From Armatimonadota bacterium (GTDB taxonomy: Bacteria; Armatimonadota; Fimbriimonadia; Fimbriimonadales; Fimbriimonadaceae), in NCBI GenBank assembly GCA_022563855.1, contig JADFMN010000002.1, positions 124,001-188,000 on the forward strand: a DNA stretch of 64,000 nt, written 5' to 3'. Position numbers and translations under genes: made by a program. Positions within the stretch are counted from its first letter, which is position 1. Every line of letters starts with the position of its first letter. Under the pieces are notes generated by a model, which saw only the letters and a program-made list of their open reading frames with translations, had not been told where the DNA came from and did not search any database. Shown piece after piece: positions 34,418 to 43,768 of the stretch.

Positions 34418-35326
34418 ATGAAGAAGAACAATATCCTGATTCTCGTTACCGGCGCCGCCGGCAAAACCGGCGCCCCGGTTGTCGAACAGATGCTCAATCG
34501 CGGATTCCCCGTCCGGGCGCTCGTCCGTCGCAATGATGAGCGGTCGGCGCGGCTCGAAGCGTTGGGCGCTGAGATCATAGTCGGCGACCTGCACGATCTG
34601 AAATCGATGCGCACGGCGATGCAGAACGTCAAGCGCGTCTACTTCGTTTATCCGCCGCAAGGTGAGCTGCTAGTGGAAGCCACCACAATCGTCGCCGTTG
34701 CCGCCCGGGATGCGGGCGTCGAGGTACTGGTCAACATGTCGCAGATCTCGGCGCGGGAAGACTCCAAGAGTCCGCTGGCACGCCAGCACTGGCTGTCGGA
34801 GAACATCTTCGACTGGGCCGACATCGATGCGGTGCACGTGCGGCCGACGTTCTTTGCGGAGAACCTGCTCATGTTCGGCGCGGCGACGGTGGCCACCGAG
34901 GGCAAGCTCTACCTGCCTTACGGCACCGAGAAGCACGCGCCAGTCGCCGCCGCCGACATCGCCCGTGTGGTAGTCGGCATCCTGGCCGACCCGGCAGGAC
35001 ACGTTGGCGAGCGCTACATCGTCACCGGACCCCGCAACCTATCGCTGACCGAAATAGCCGGCGTGCTATCGCAGGAGCTGGGCAATCCCGTCGAGTACGT
35101 CGACTTGCCGGTGGATGCCTGGGGCGAGGTGCTCGCCGGAGTTGAAGGCATGACCGATTCGCTGGTGACCCACCTCAAGGCAGTGGCCGTCGATCACCAG
35201 AACGGAATCTTCCGCGGCGAGACCGACGTCGTCGAGCGGATTGGCGGTCAGCCGTCTCAGGCGCTGGACTCGTTCATCCGCGAGCACCGGGCCGTCTTCG
35301 GTGCGGCCGAAGCGGTCGTGTCGTGA
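34418..35326 (+). CDS. NmrA-like NAD(P)-binding family protein
   Basis: The 302-aa product is an atypical short-chain dehydrogenase. The nucleotide-binding motif is ILVTGAAGKTGAPVVEQML (about 8-26), followed by FPVRALVRRNDERSARLEALG and GDLHDLKSMRTAM. The middle and C-terminal parts (RPTFFAENLLMFGA, PVAAADIARVVVGIL, GPRNLSLTEIAGVLS) agree with NmrA/HSCARG-like redox sensors and ergot-type reductases. The substrate is unknown. It has degraded inverted relatives just upstream. The next gene overlaps its stop by 4 bp (GTGA). Confidence 0.88.
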   Translation: MKKNNILILVTGAAGKTGAPVVEQMLNRGFPVRALVRRNDERSARLEALGAEIIVGDLHDLKSMRTAMQNVKRVYFVYPPQGELLVEATTIVAVAARDAGVEVLVNMSQISAREDSKSPLARQHWLSENIFDWADIDAVHVRPTFFAENLLMFGAATVATEGKLYLPYGTEKHAPVAAADIARVVVGILADPAGHVGERYIVTGPRNLSLTEIAGVLSQELGNPVEYVDLPVDAWGEVLAGVEGMTDSLVTHLKAVAVDHQNGIFRGETDVVERIGGQPSQALDSFIREHRAVFGAAEAVVS

Positions 35327-36087
35327 ACCAACACAGCCAGGGCCCTGACCAGGAACTCGATCAAAGTGAACCCCTTAGGATCCCAAGTGGCTCGCGCCAG
35401 AGGGCAAGCGCCAGCGAAGAGAGACCTCCCGTGACCGCCTTAGCAGAACGCGATAAATCTCAGACCGCCCCGGGCGTGGGCCCGGTCGTCACCGCGATCG
35501 TGATCCTTTGGCTAGCCGGCGTGGTCGTCGCCCACTACGCCGGCCTGCTGCGTACGCCGCCGGGCAGCCCGCCAATCCCTATCTTCATCGCAGTGACGTT
35601 CCCGATCGCGATCTTCTTCGCCGCCTACCGGGCGATCCCGCGCTTCCAGGCGGCGGTGCTCGGCGTCGATATCGGACTCGTCACCAGCTTCCAGGCCTGG
35701 CGCGTCGCCGGGTTCGTGTTCCTGCCGCTCCTCGTCTTCGGCCATCTGCCGGGCCTATTCGCGTGGCCGGCAGGGTTAGGAGACGTCGCGGTCGGCCTCG
35801 CGGCACCCTTGGTCGCCTGGCGCGTGGTCCGTGACGCGAGCTTTGCTACGACCGGCGCCTTCGCCACCTTCCACTGGCTCGGCATACTTGATGCCTCGGT
35901 CGCTCTCGGCACCTTCGCGCTCGCCTCGGGGCTCATCCCGGGCCTGACCAACCCGACGACCGTGGCGATGGCGGAGATGCCGCTCTCGCTGATCCCCGGC
36001 TTTTTGGTGCCCGCCTTTTTGATCCTGCACGCGGTCGCGCTCTTGAAAGCGCGCGCCTTGCGATGGGGCGCTGTGGTGGCGTCATGA
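35323..36087 (+). CDS. Multi-pass membrane protein, unknown
   Basis: The 254-aa product has a polar N-terminus (about 1-45) and about six or seven predicted helices (VVTAIVILWLAGVVVAHYAG, PIPIFIAVTFPIAIFFAAYR, VAGFVFLPLLVFGHLPGLFA, and others). No family is recognised. GTG 35323 overlaps the nmrA stop. A second GTG at 35431 would give a compact protein starting just before the first helices, so the N-terminal 36 residues are doubtful. Co-transcribed with nmrA. Confidence 0.65.
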   Translation: MNQHSQGPDQELDQSEPLRIPSGSRQRASASEERPPVTALAERDKSQTAPGVGPVVTAIVILWLAGVVVAHYAGLLRTPPGSPPIPIFIAVTFPIAIFFAAYRAIPRFQAAVLGVDIGLVTSFQAWRVAGFVFLPLLVFGHLPGLFAWPAGLGDVAVGLAAPLVAWRVVRDASFATTGAFATFHWLGILDASVALGTFALASGLIPGLTNPTTVAMAEMPLSLIPGFLVPAFLILHAVALLKARALRWGAVVAS

Positions 36088-36191
36088 ACCCGCACAGCGG
36101 GCGGCTGGAACCCGGTTACAGAGCTCGTGGGATCCGTGCGCGAGTTCACCGTTTCGTCCGTTGGACGTGGCCAACATTGGCGTCGCACTGG

Positions 36192-37772
36192 TCAAATGCA
36201 TTTCAGGATCACTCTGCTGGCGTTGTGTCCCGGTGCGCCGGTGACGCCGCCGCCGGGGTGTGCCGCTGAGCCGGCGATGAACAGGTTTTTGATTGGCGTC
36301 CGGTGGTCGGACCAGCCCGCTACGGGGCGCATGAAGAACAGTTGGTTGAGGCTCATCGACCCCTGGAAGATGTTGCCGCCACGAAGCCCGAAGATACTCT
36401 CGATGTCTGCCGGCGTCAGCAGTTCATACCCCTCGACCGAGTCGCGAAAGTTCGGCGCGAACTCCGTCATCACGTCGATGATCCGGTTCGCGAAGTTCTC
36501 CTTTTCATCCGCCCAATCTGCGTCCTTCAGCGAGTAAGGAGCGTACTGGCAGAAGATACTCATGACGTGCTTGCCGTCGGGCGTCAAGCTGTCGTCGACC
36601 GCAGACTGGATCGTGCATTCGAGCATCGGGTTCTGCGAATACCAGCCGTACTTGCAGTCGTCGAACGCGCGCTCAAGGTACTCCACTGTCGGTGAGATAT
36701 GGATCGTGCCTTTGTGCTGCGGCCCGACGGTTTTTCCAGGCGCGGCTATGAAATCCGGAAGCTCGGAAAGGGCCAAGTTCATCTTGGCCGTGCCCGACTT
36801 GTAGTCGATGTTCTTGACTGCCGCCAGAAAATCCTCAGGCAGTTGGTCCGCTGACATCAGCCTTACGAACGTCATGTGCAGATCGACGGTAGAAACCACG
36901 CAACGCGCCCGGTAGTCCTCTCCGCTGTCCAAGACGACGCCGACTGCCGCTCCGTTTTCGGTGATGATCCGAGCAACAGGCGATCCGGTCTTGATCTCGA
37001 CACCAAGCGAACGGCACGCTGCGGCGATCGAATCGCTCAGCCCGCCCATGCCTCCGCGCACGTAAGCCCAGACGCCTCGAACCCCGTCCGTCTCTCCCAT
37101 AACGTGGTGCAGCAGCACATACGCAGTGCCGGGGGAGTACGGCCCGGCCATCGCGCCGATCACGCCGTCGGTGACCAGCGTAGACTTCAGCGCTTCTGAC
37201 TCGAACCACCTGTCAAGGAAGTCGGCCGCTGAGAGCGTGAAAACGTCTGCGGTGTCTTGCAGAAATCCCGGGCCGAGCTTCTTCGCTTTCATTCCCATTT
37301 TGGCTAGGCTGAGAACATCGCCGGGCTTGCCGGACATTGCGGACGGTGGAGGCTGATCCCAGGTCGGCTCGACGAAGCTGACGATCCGGTCGAGCATCGC
37401 TTCGTACTTTGGATACGCCTCGGCGTCCTTGGTAGAGAACTTGGCGATCTCCTTTTGGTTCTCCTGCATGTCCGCGCCGAGCATCAGATGGCTGCCATCC
37501 GGGAACGGTGAAAAGCTGGCTGGCTGGCGCGGTATGAACTCCAGGCCGAAGGACTTCAGTTCGAGGTCCCTGATGATCTTCGGTCGGAACAGGGAGTTTA
37601 CGTACGACGCGCGCGAGCACTTGTAGCCGGGGAAAATCTCCTCGGTGACCGCAGCCCCGCCGACGATGTCACGACGTTCCAAGACGATGACCTTCTTGCC
37701 GGCTTTGGCCAGGTATGCCGCACACACGAGGCCGTTGTGGCCAGCGCCAATGATAATCGCATCGTAAGTCAC
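36192..37772 (-). CDS. FAD-dependent oxidoreductase, PYROXD2/phytoene-desaturase-like
   Basis: The 526-aa product has the dinucleotide-binding motif DAIIIGAGHNGLVCAAYLAK (about 4-23) and VIVLERRDIVGGAAVTEEIF (about 28-47). It also has the family block YVRGGMGGLSDSIAAACRSL and the C-terminal FAD contact FIAGSAAHPGGGVTGAPGHN. These place it with carotenoid-desaturase-like amine/phytoene oxidoreductases related to PYROXD2. No carotenoid genes are near, so pigment synthesis is not implied. GTG 37772 is chosen because the Rossmann motif begins there; the frame extends to 38105 without domain support. It is divergent from the molybdoenzyme operon. Confidence 0.85.
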   Translation of the reverse strand: MTYDAIIIGAGHNGLVCAAYLAKAGKKVIVLERRDIVGGAAVTEEIFPGYKCSRASYVNSLFRPKIIRDLELKSFGLEFIPRQPASFSPFPDGSHLMLGADMQENQKEIAKFSTKDAEAYPKYEAMLDRIVSFVEPTWDQPPPSAMSGKPGDVLSLAKMGMKAKKLGPGFLQDTADVFTLSAADFLDRWFESEALKSTLVTDGVIGAMAGPYSPGTAYVLLHHVMGETDGVRGVWAYVRGGMGGLSDSIAAACRSLGVEIKTGSPVARIITENGAAVGVVLDSGEDYRARCVVSTVDLHMTFVRLMSADQLPEDFLAAVKNIDYKSGTAKMNLALSELPDFIAAPGKTVGPQHKGTIHISPTVEYLERAFDDCKYGWYSQNPMLECTIQSAVDDSLTPDGKHVMSIFCQYAPYSLKDADWADEKENFANRIIDVMTEFAPNFRDSVEGYELLTPADIESIFGLRGGNIFQGSMSLNQLFFMRPVAGWSDHRTPIKNLFIAGSAAHPGGGVTGAPGHNASRVILKCI

Positions 37773-38273
37773 GTAGTGGTCACCAGTCTCAGATTGTGAC
37801 ACCGCAACGTCGTAGTGTGCGTCGACGAGCGGAGTGGGCCGTTCTTTCGCGCAGAAGAGCGCCAGAGCGTATTGGGCGCAGCTTGTGAGAGTGCCAAAAT
37901 CGAAGAAAAGGACAGTCCGCGCAGAGAATAGTCCCGCCGTATGACGGGCGTCATATGGGCGGCTTTCGGAGGCTCGCAGAATGAGAGTGAAGATGGAGTC
38001 TGCACATGCAAAGCCTGAAACTGTATTGCAGGGCGAGGCAGAATTGGCCGACCAACTCTGAATACGGTTTCCACCGGCTAACGAAATGTGTGCGATCCAT
38101 GGCACGGCTCAATTAGCTGGAAATGAGCCACTATTCGACTCCATTTGACGACAACGCAGTTCGATAGCGACCAGCGGTCGCACAGGGCTCAAACAGCCGA
38201 TGAATTGGAATGTGGCGCAGGGTGCGCCGGACAGGACACCAGTCCATGATGTGCGACTCAAGGAAGTCCCATC
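37773..38273. other. Divergent promoter region of the molybdoenzyme operon
   Basis: A 501-bp gap between two divergent units. It contains the operator-like palindrome at 37940 and a hairpin GGCTCA/TGAGCC at 38106-38129. I see no riboswitch that I recognise. Confidence 0.45.
37940..37955. promoter_or_regulatory. Putative operator palindrome
   Basis: TATGACG-GG-CGTCATA, flanked by a further CCGCC (37934-37938) and GGCGG (37958-37962) pair, lies between the divergent PYROXD2-like gene and ttrB-like gene. Dyad symmetry and position suggest a transcription-factor site; the factor is unknown. Confidence 0.4.
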
Positions 38274-39251
38274 ATGAACGTTGAAGTAGAAACCTCGAAG
38301 AGAATCACCGACGTACAGGAGGAGGCTTCTGCCTGGGATGCGCTGCTCGACAAATCCCAGGCGGGTGAGCGCCTTACCCCGCTCAAAGTCCTCCAAGGGC
38401 AGCCAGTCGGGCGGCGAACCGCGCTGAAGCGTTTCGCGAGCACAGTTTTCGGCGTGCTCGCCGCACCGCTCGTGCTGGGTGAGGCGGAAGATGACGCGCT
38501 GGCCACGGTCTCGCTAGACTCGATGCCGGCCTTGCCTGATCCAACCCTCGGCGAAGACATCTTGATCCGCATGATGCGCGAGCTTCGAACGGCCTTGAAA
38601 AAGCCAGTCGAAGAGCGCCGCTGGGTCATGGTGATCGACCTGCAAAAATGCATCGGATGCCATTCGTGCACCATCGCGTGCGTGGTCGAGAACAAACTTC
38701 CGCCCGGGGTTGTGTACCGGCCGGTCATTGAAGAGGAGATCGGCACTTACCCGAACGTTGGTCGGCGATTCCTTCCGCGTCCCTGTATGCAGTGCGACGA
38801 ACCGCCCTGCGTGCCCGTCTGCCCGGTCGGAGCGACCTGGAAGGCTGTGGACGGCGTGGTCCACATCGACTACAACAAGTGCATCGGATGCCGTTACTGC
38901 ATCACCGCTTGTCCGTACGGCGCTCGCACGTTTGACTTTGGCGAGCACTACACGGACGACACCCCCTTTATCGCAGAGCATGAGAAAATGCCTTCCTATG
39001 AGTACGGAAAGAACTGGACTCGGGAAGACGATAAGTCGCCAGTCGGCAACGTCCGAAAGTGCCACTTCTGCCTGCATCGCGTAAGAGAGGGCAAGCTGCC
39101 GATGTGCGTATCGAGCTGCATCGGTCGGGCGACGTACTTCGGTGACGCCAACGATGAGGAGAGCCTCGTGGCCGAGCTGATCAGCAAGCCCAACGTCATG
39201 CGCTTGAAGGAGGAGTTAGGCACGAAGCCTCGCGTCTACTATCTCACATAG
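38274..39251 (+). CDS. Four-cluster ferredoxin subunit of a molybdoenzyme (TtrB/NrfC/PsrB-like)
   Basis: The 325-aa product has a long N-terminal region with a possible twin-arginine signal ([20 protein letters not shown], about 44-63). Cysteine groups for four [4Fe-4S] clusters follow: [11 protein letters not shown] (about 126-136), [26 protein letters not shown] and CHFCLHR...CVSSC. It passes electrons between the membrane NrfD-type subunit and the molybdenum subunit. It is the first gene of the operon, with AAGGAAG 8 nt before ATG; the next gene begins 10 bp after the stop. Gene order B-C-A matches ttrBCA of tetrathionate reductases. Confidence 0.9.
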   Translation: MNVEVETSKRITDVQEEASAWDALLDKSQAGERLTPLKVLQGQPVGRRTALKRFASTVFGVLAAPLVLGEAEDDALATVSLDSMPALPDPTLGEDILIRMMRELRTALKKPVEERRWVMVIDLQKCIGCHSCTIACVVENKLPPGVVYRPVIEEEIGTYPNVGRRFLPRPCMQCDEPPCVPVCPVGATWKAVDGVVHIDYNKCIGCRYCITACPYGARTFDFGEHYTDDTPFIAEHEKMPSYEYGKNWTREDDKSPVGNVRKCHFCLHRVREGKLPMCVSSCIGRATYFGDANDEESLVAELISKPNVMRLKEELGTKPRVYYLT

Positions 39252-39261
39252 GAGTCAGAGA

Positions 39262-40449
39262 ATGTCAACGATCACGAATACCTTATCCCTTCAAACAAAG
39301 AAGGCGGCAATTTGGCCAAAGATCATGTGGCTCGTGCTGTTCATCATCGGATCGATCGCGGTTGTCCAGCGGTTCACCCAAGGCCATTTGCTGACGAACT
39401 ACGGCAGCTATGTTCCCTGGGGGCTTTGGGTCTCGGCGTACATGTGGCTTGTAGGACTGTCCGCTGGCGCTTTCCTGTTCTCTAGCCTGCATTACGTCTT
39501 CGGTGTCGAGAGACTTGAAAGAGTCAGCAAGTTTGCACTTCTCACGGCGTTGGTGACTCTGATCTGTGCGCTTGTCGCAATCCTGTTCGACCTCGGACAG
39601 ATGTGGCGGTTTTATCGGATATTCACAAGTCCGAACTTCAGTTCGATGATGACCTGGATGGTATGGCTGTACACGGCTTATGCGATCCTGTTGGTATCAG
39701 AACTGTACTTGGTCTTGAAGAAGCCGAATGAGAAACGGAAGATCCGGATAATCGCCTCTGTAGGTTTGCCGTTGGCCGTCGCATTCAGCGGCGGTGCCGG
39801 CGCGCTGTTCTCAACTGTTGCAGCGCGCCCGACTTGGCACAGCCCGATGATGCCGATCCTCTTCTTGACCGGCGCGCTGGTCTCGGGCGGCGGACTCCTG
39901 CTGCTCATCGTCGGCCTTTACGGAAAGATCGAGGCTGAGACCCGCCGCAAGATCGCCATGTACATTGCGAAGCTCGTGGCCGGCTTCCTCATCTTCGATC
40001 TTCTGCTCGAATGGGCGGAGTTCTCGATCCCCATGTGGTACGGCGTAGGGCACGAGTTCGAAGCGCTGCGAATGGTGCTGTTCGGACAGTTCTGGTGGGT
40101 GTTCTGGGTGGTTCATCTTCTCATCGGAAGCCTGATTCCGCTCTACATCTTGCTTCGCAGCAAGAGCACCAAAGCACTTGCGTTCGCCGGCTCGCTGATC
40201 GCAGTGACCTTCATGGCAGTGCGCCTCAACATCGTGATTCCGGCGTTCATGACTCCGGAGCTGGAGGGGCTCCAGAACTCGTTCACGGGCGACCGCCTTC
40301 AGTTCGCATACGTCCCAAGCCTGCACGAGTGGCAGGTACTCCTGTTCATCGTCTGTGCGGGGTTCGCGATGTTCTACGTCGGCAGCAGAGTGCTCGGCAA
40401 CAACGCGGGCGACGGGCAGGCGAGCGACCTAATCTATGAGGAGAAATAA
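39262..40449 (+). CDS. NrfD/PsrC/TtrC-like membrane quinol-interacting subunit
   Basis: The 395-aa integral membrane protein has about nine helices, including GLWVSAYMWLVGLSAGAFLF (about 54-73), LVTLICALVAILFDLGQMWRF and LIGSLIPLYILL. This is the NrfD family pattern for quinone/quinol exchange. It anchors the ferredoxin and catalytic subunits and links them to the menaquinone pool. It sits second in the operon. Its last codons overlap the longest possible reading of the catalytic gene, but the better catalytic start (40475) lies 25 bp downstream. Confidence 0.9.
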   Translation: MSTITNTLSLQTKKAAIWPKIMWLVLFIIGSIAVVQRFTQGHLLTNYGSYVPWGLWVSAYMWLVGLSAGAFLFSSLHYVFGVERLERVSKFALLTALVTLICALVAILFDLGQMWRFYRIFTSPNFSSMMTWMVWLYTAYAILLVSELYLVLKKPNEKRKIRIIASVGLPLAVAFSGGAGALFSTVAARPTWHSPMMPILFLTGALVSGGGLLLLIVGLYGKIEAETRRKIAMYIAKLVAGFLIFDLLLEWAEFSIPMWYGVGHEFEALRMVLFGQFWWVFWVVHLLIGSLIPLYILLRSKSTKALAFAGSLIAVTFMAVRLNIVIPAFMTPELEGLQNSFTGDRLQFAYVPSLHEWQVLLFIVCAGFAMFYVGSRVLGNNAGDGQASDLIYEEK

Positions 40450-40474
40450 GAAAACCCAGGTGAGTGAAAACGTC

Positions 40475-43400
40475 ATGTCAAAGAAGAAAGCAGAAACTCC
40501 GAAACTGTCGCGACGCGACCTCCTCACGTCGACGGTGCTATTGGGCAGCGGTGCGCTTGTCGCAGGCTGCGATAGGGCTAGAATCATGGGATGGGGAGGC
40601 GAGGTCGGCGACTACGATCTCAACAACCCCGAGAACATCATCAACACGGTCTGCCTACAGTGCAACACGGGATGCGGCATCAAGGTCAAGTTCCACGACG
40701 GCGTGGCCTCGAAGATCGACGGCAACCCGTTGGCGCCTCAGTGCCTCTACCCGCACCTGCCGGCGAACACCTCTCCGTGGGACATGGCAGGCATCGACGG
40801 CGCCATCTGTCCGAAGGGGCAGGCCGGCCTGCAGTCCGTCTACGACCCATATCGGATCCGCAAGGTCCTCAAGCGCGCCGGCAAACGCGGCGAGAACAAG
40901 TGGGAGAGCATCGAGTTCGACCAGGCAGTCACCGAGATCGTCAGGGGCGGAAAACTGTTCAGCAAAGTCCCCGGCGAGGAGAACCGCCACGTCGAGGGCC
41001 TGGACGAGATCATGGCCCTGAAGGATCCAGTCGTCGCCAAGTCGCTCGCCTCGGACATCACCGCTCTGACAAGGAAGATCAGGAATCTTCGGAAGGCGAA
41101 CGGAGTCGATGCGGACGTCACGCCGCTCGTCGAGGAGTTCAAGGCCAAGCACCGGGATCACCTCGACGTCCTGATCGACCCTGACCATCCTGACCTCGGT
41201 CCCAAGAACAACCAGTTGGTGTTCAACTGGGGTCGCTTGAAGCACGGAAGGTCCGACTTCATCAAGCGGTTCGTCAACGATTCGTTCGGCTCCACGAACA
41301 CGCACGGCCACACGACCGTCTGCCAGGGAAGCCTGTACTTCACAGGCCAGGCGATGATCCAGCAGTTCGGCTATGACAAAGCGTTCCAGAAGGCCGACTG
41401 GATCGGGACGAAGCACCTGTACTGGCAGGCGGACACTGGCAACTGCGAGTTCATCCTGTTCATCGGCGCGTCCCCGTTCGAGGGGAATTACGGGCCTCCG
41501 GGCCGCACGCCGCGCATCGTGAACAACATCAAGAGCGGAAAGATGAAGATCGCGGTTGCAGACCCGCGGTTCTCGAAAACTGCGGCGAAGGCGTGGAAGT
41601 GGCTGCCGATCAAGCCTGGCCACGAGTGCGCGTTCACGCACGCTATGATGAGATGGATCATCGAGAACAAACGGTACGACGCGAAGTACCTTTCGTGCGC
41701 GAACAAAGCCGCTGCGGACGAATCGGGCGAGCCCACTTGGTGCAACGCCTCCTGGCTCGTCAAGATCGGCGCAGACGGCAAGCCCGGGGCATTGCTGCGA
41801 GGCCACGAAATCGGTCTGGGAGCGCCGGAGCGGCGGACCGAGGGCGACGTGGAGTACGACTATCCATCGTTCGTCGTCCTGCAGAGCGGGACGCCGAAGG
41901 CGTTCGACACGAACGACAAGACGAACCCTGTGTACGGCGACGTCCTAGGGACGAAGACGTTCACCGGCACAGACGGCAGGACCTTCACGGTGAAGACCGC
42001 CTGCCAAGTCCTGCTCGAGTCCACACAGGAGCACACGATCGAAGAATGGGCCGACATCTGCGGCCTGAAGGCCGATGACATCGTCGACGTCGCGCGCGAG
42101 CTTACGAGCCACGGCAAGAAGGCGTGCGTCGACAGCCACCGCGGCGTCAGCCAGCACACGAACGGGTACTACAACGTCCTGTCCGCTTTCTCGATCAGCC
42201 TGCTCGTAGGCAACTACGATTGGAAGGGCGGCTTCATCAAGAAGCACTCTTGGAACGAGGACGGCACCAAGTACGGCGGGCAGCCGTTCCAGTGGAAGTC
42301 CACGCACGACGGCAAGATGAAGAAGATGGGGATCTCCATCATCCGGCACTTGGTCAGGTACGAGGACACGACGCTTTTTGAGGGGTATCCCGCGAAGCGT
42401 CCGTTCTACCCGTTGGCGACCGACATCTACCAGGAGATCATCCCGAGCATGGGCGACGGATACCCGTATCCGTGCAAGTGCCTGATCACCTACATGGGCT
42501 CGCCCGTATACGCGCTGCCGGCCGGTGACAAACTGATCCCGATCCTGACCGACACGAAGAAGATTCCGCTGTACATCGCCAACGACATAGTGGTCGGCGA
42601 GACTTCGATGTACGCCGACTACATCTTCCCCGACCTGTCCTACCTGGAGCGGTGGGAGTTTCAAGGGAGCCACCCGTCGTTCGCGAACAAGATCGCTCCG
42701 GTGCGCCAGCCGGCGGTCTCCCCGATTCCTGAGGAGGTCACCGTCTTCGGAGAGAGGCAGCCGATCTCGCTCGAGTCGATGCTGATGGCGTTCGCTGAGA
42801 AGCTGGGCAGCTCAGGCTTCGGTCCCGATGCGCTCGGTCCTGGAATGGACCTGACTAGGCAAGAGCACCTGTATCTCAAGATAGTCGCAAACATCGCGGC
42901 TGGCGAGAAGGAGGGCCAGATGCTCCCGGACGCGAGCAAGGAGGAGATGGCGCTGTTCGAGAAGGCCCGAAGGCACCTCCCGCCAAGCGTGTACGACGTA
43001 AACGTCTGGAAGGCGGCTGTCGGCGAAAAGGTGTGGCCGAAGGTCGTGTACGTCCTCAACCGGGGCGGACGATGGGAGGACTTCGAAGACGGCTACGAAG
43101 GAGAATGGGTCGCCCACAGGCACGGGAAGTTCCTGAACTTCTACGCAGAGAACACAGCGAGCGTAAAGAACTCGATGTCTGGAAAGAACTTCAGCGGCGT
43201 GGCGATTTACGAACAGCCCATGCAAGACTCGGCAGGGAACCTCATCGTCGAGGATCCCAAATACAACATGAAGCTCCTGACGTACCGCGAGATCACGGCT
43301 ACGAAGTCGCGCACCTCCGGGAACTACTGGCTGTCAGCGATTCTGCCCGAGAACTCGCTGCTGATCAACGCAAAGGACGCGGGCAAACTCGGAATCTCGG

Positions 43401-43738
43401 ACGGCGACTTGGTCAAAGTGACGTCTCCGTCCAACCCCGAGGGGTTCTGGGACCTGGCCAACGGACAAGTAGTGCCGTTGCACATCAAAGCGAAGGTCAT
43501 GCAGGGAATGCGACCGGGTAACGTCTCCTTCGCGCTGGGGTTCGGCCACTGGGCGTACGGAGCGGCAGATATAGAGATCGACGGACAGACTGTGAAGGGC
43601 GACGCTCGGAGATCCCGCGGCTGCCACCTGAACGCAGCGAACCGCGTCGATCCGATCCTCAAGAACGTCTCTCTCACCGATCACATCGGCGCGAGCGTCG
43701 CGTTCTACGACTCGATGGTAAAAGTAGCGAGGGTTTAA
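40475..43738 (+). CDS. Molybdopterin oxidoreductase catalytic subunit, TtrA/SrdA/ArrA-like
   Basis: The 1087-aa product has a Tat signal (SRRDLLTSTVLLGSGALVAG then Cys, so possibly a Tat lipoprotein). It has an N-terminal [4Fe-4S] site CLQCNTGC...GAICPKGQAG, and the likely Mo-ligand cysteine in TTVCQGSLYFTG. A C-terminal molybdopterin dinucleotide-binding domain follows (ENSLLINAKDAGKLGISDGD, GFGHWAYG). The length and operon order resemble periplasmic tetrathionate, selenate (SrdBCA) or arsenate reductases. The electron acceptor cannot be decided from sequence alone. ATG 40475 is preferred to 40436 because AGGTGA lies upstream and the Tat motif is then near the N-terminus. Confidence 0.85.
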   Translation: MSKKKAETPKLSRRDLLTSTVLLGSGALVAGCDRARIMGWGGEVGDYDLNNPENIINTVCLQCNTGCGIKVKFHDGVASKIDGNPLAPQCLYPHLPANTSPWDMAGIDGAICPKGQAGLQSVYDPYRIRKVLKRAGKRGENKWESIEFDQAVTEIVRGGKLFSKVPGEENRHVEGLDEIMALKDPVVAKSLASDITALTRKIRNLRKANGVDADVTPLVEEFKAKHRDHLDVLIDPDHPDLGPKNNQLVFNWGRLKHGRSDFIKRFVNDSFGSTNTHGHTTVCQGSLYFTGQAMIQQFGYDKAFQKADWIGTKHLYWQADTGNCEFILFIGASPFEGNYGPPGRTPRIVNNIKSGKMKIAVADPRFSKTAAKAWKWLPIKPGHECAFTHAMMRWIIENKRYDAKYLSCANKAAADESGEPTWCNASWLVKIGADGKPGALLRGHEIGLGAPERRTEGDVEYDYPSFVVLQSGTPKAFDTNDKTNPVYGDVLGTKTFTGTDGRTFTVKTACQVLLESTQEHTIEEWADICGLKADDIVDVARELTSHGKKACVDSHRGVSQHTNGYYNVLSAFSISLLVGNYDWKGGFIKKHSWNEDGTKYGGQPFQWKSTHDGKMKKMGISIIRHLVRYEDTTLFEGYPAKRPFYPLATDIYQEIIPSMGDGYPYPCKCLITYMGSPVYALPAGDKLIPILTDTKKIPLYIANDIVVGETSMYADYIFPDLSYLERWEFQGSHPSFANKIAPVRQPAVSPIPEEVTVFGERQPISLESMLMAFAEKLGSSGFGPDALGPGMDLTRQEHLYLKIVANIAAGEKEGQMLPDASKEEMALFEKARRHLPPSVYDVNVWKAAVGEKVWPKVVYVLNRGGRWEDFEDGYEGEWVAHRHGKFLNFYAENTASVKNSMSGKNFSGVAIYEQPMQDSAGNLIVEDPKYNMKLLTYREITATKSRTSGNYWLSAILPENSLLINAKDAGKLGISDGDLVKVTSPSNPEGFWDLANGQVVPLHIKAKVMQGMRPGNVSFALGFGHWAYGAADIEIDGQTVKGDARRSRGCHLNAANRVDPILKNVSLTDHIGASVAFYDSMVKVARV

Positions 43739-43768
43739 CTTCCCTTAACGAACAGAAGGTATCAAACC

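Noticed and set aside
37773-38105. N-terminal extension of the PYROXD2-like protein by 111 residues
   Set aside because: The frame is open, but the extension is Cys/Ser/Arg-rich without a domain. The FAD-binding motif starts at the GTG of 37772, as in the family.
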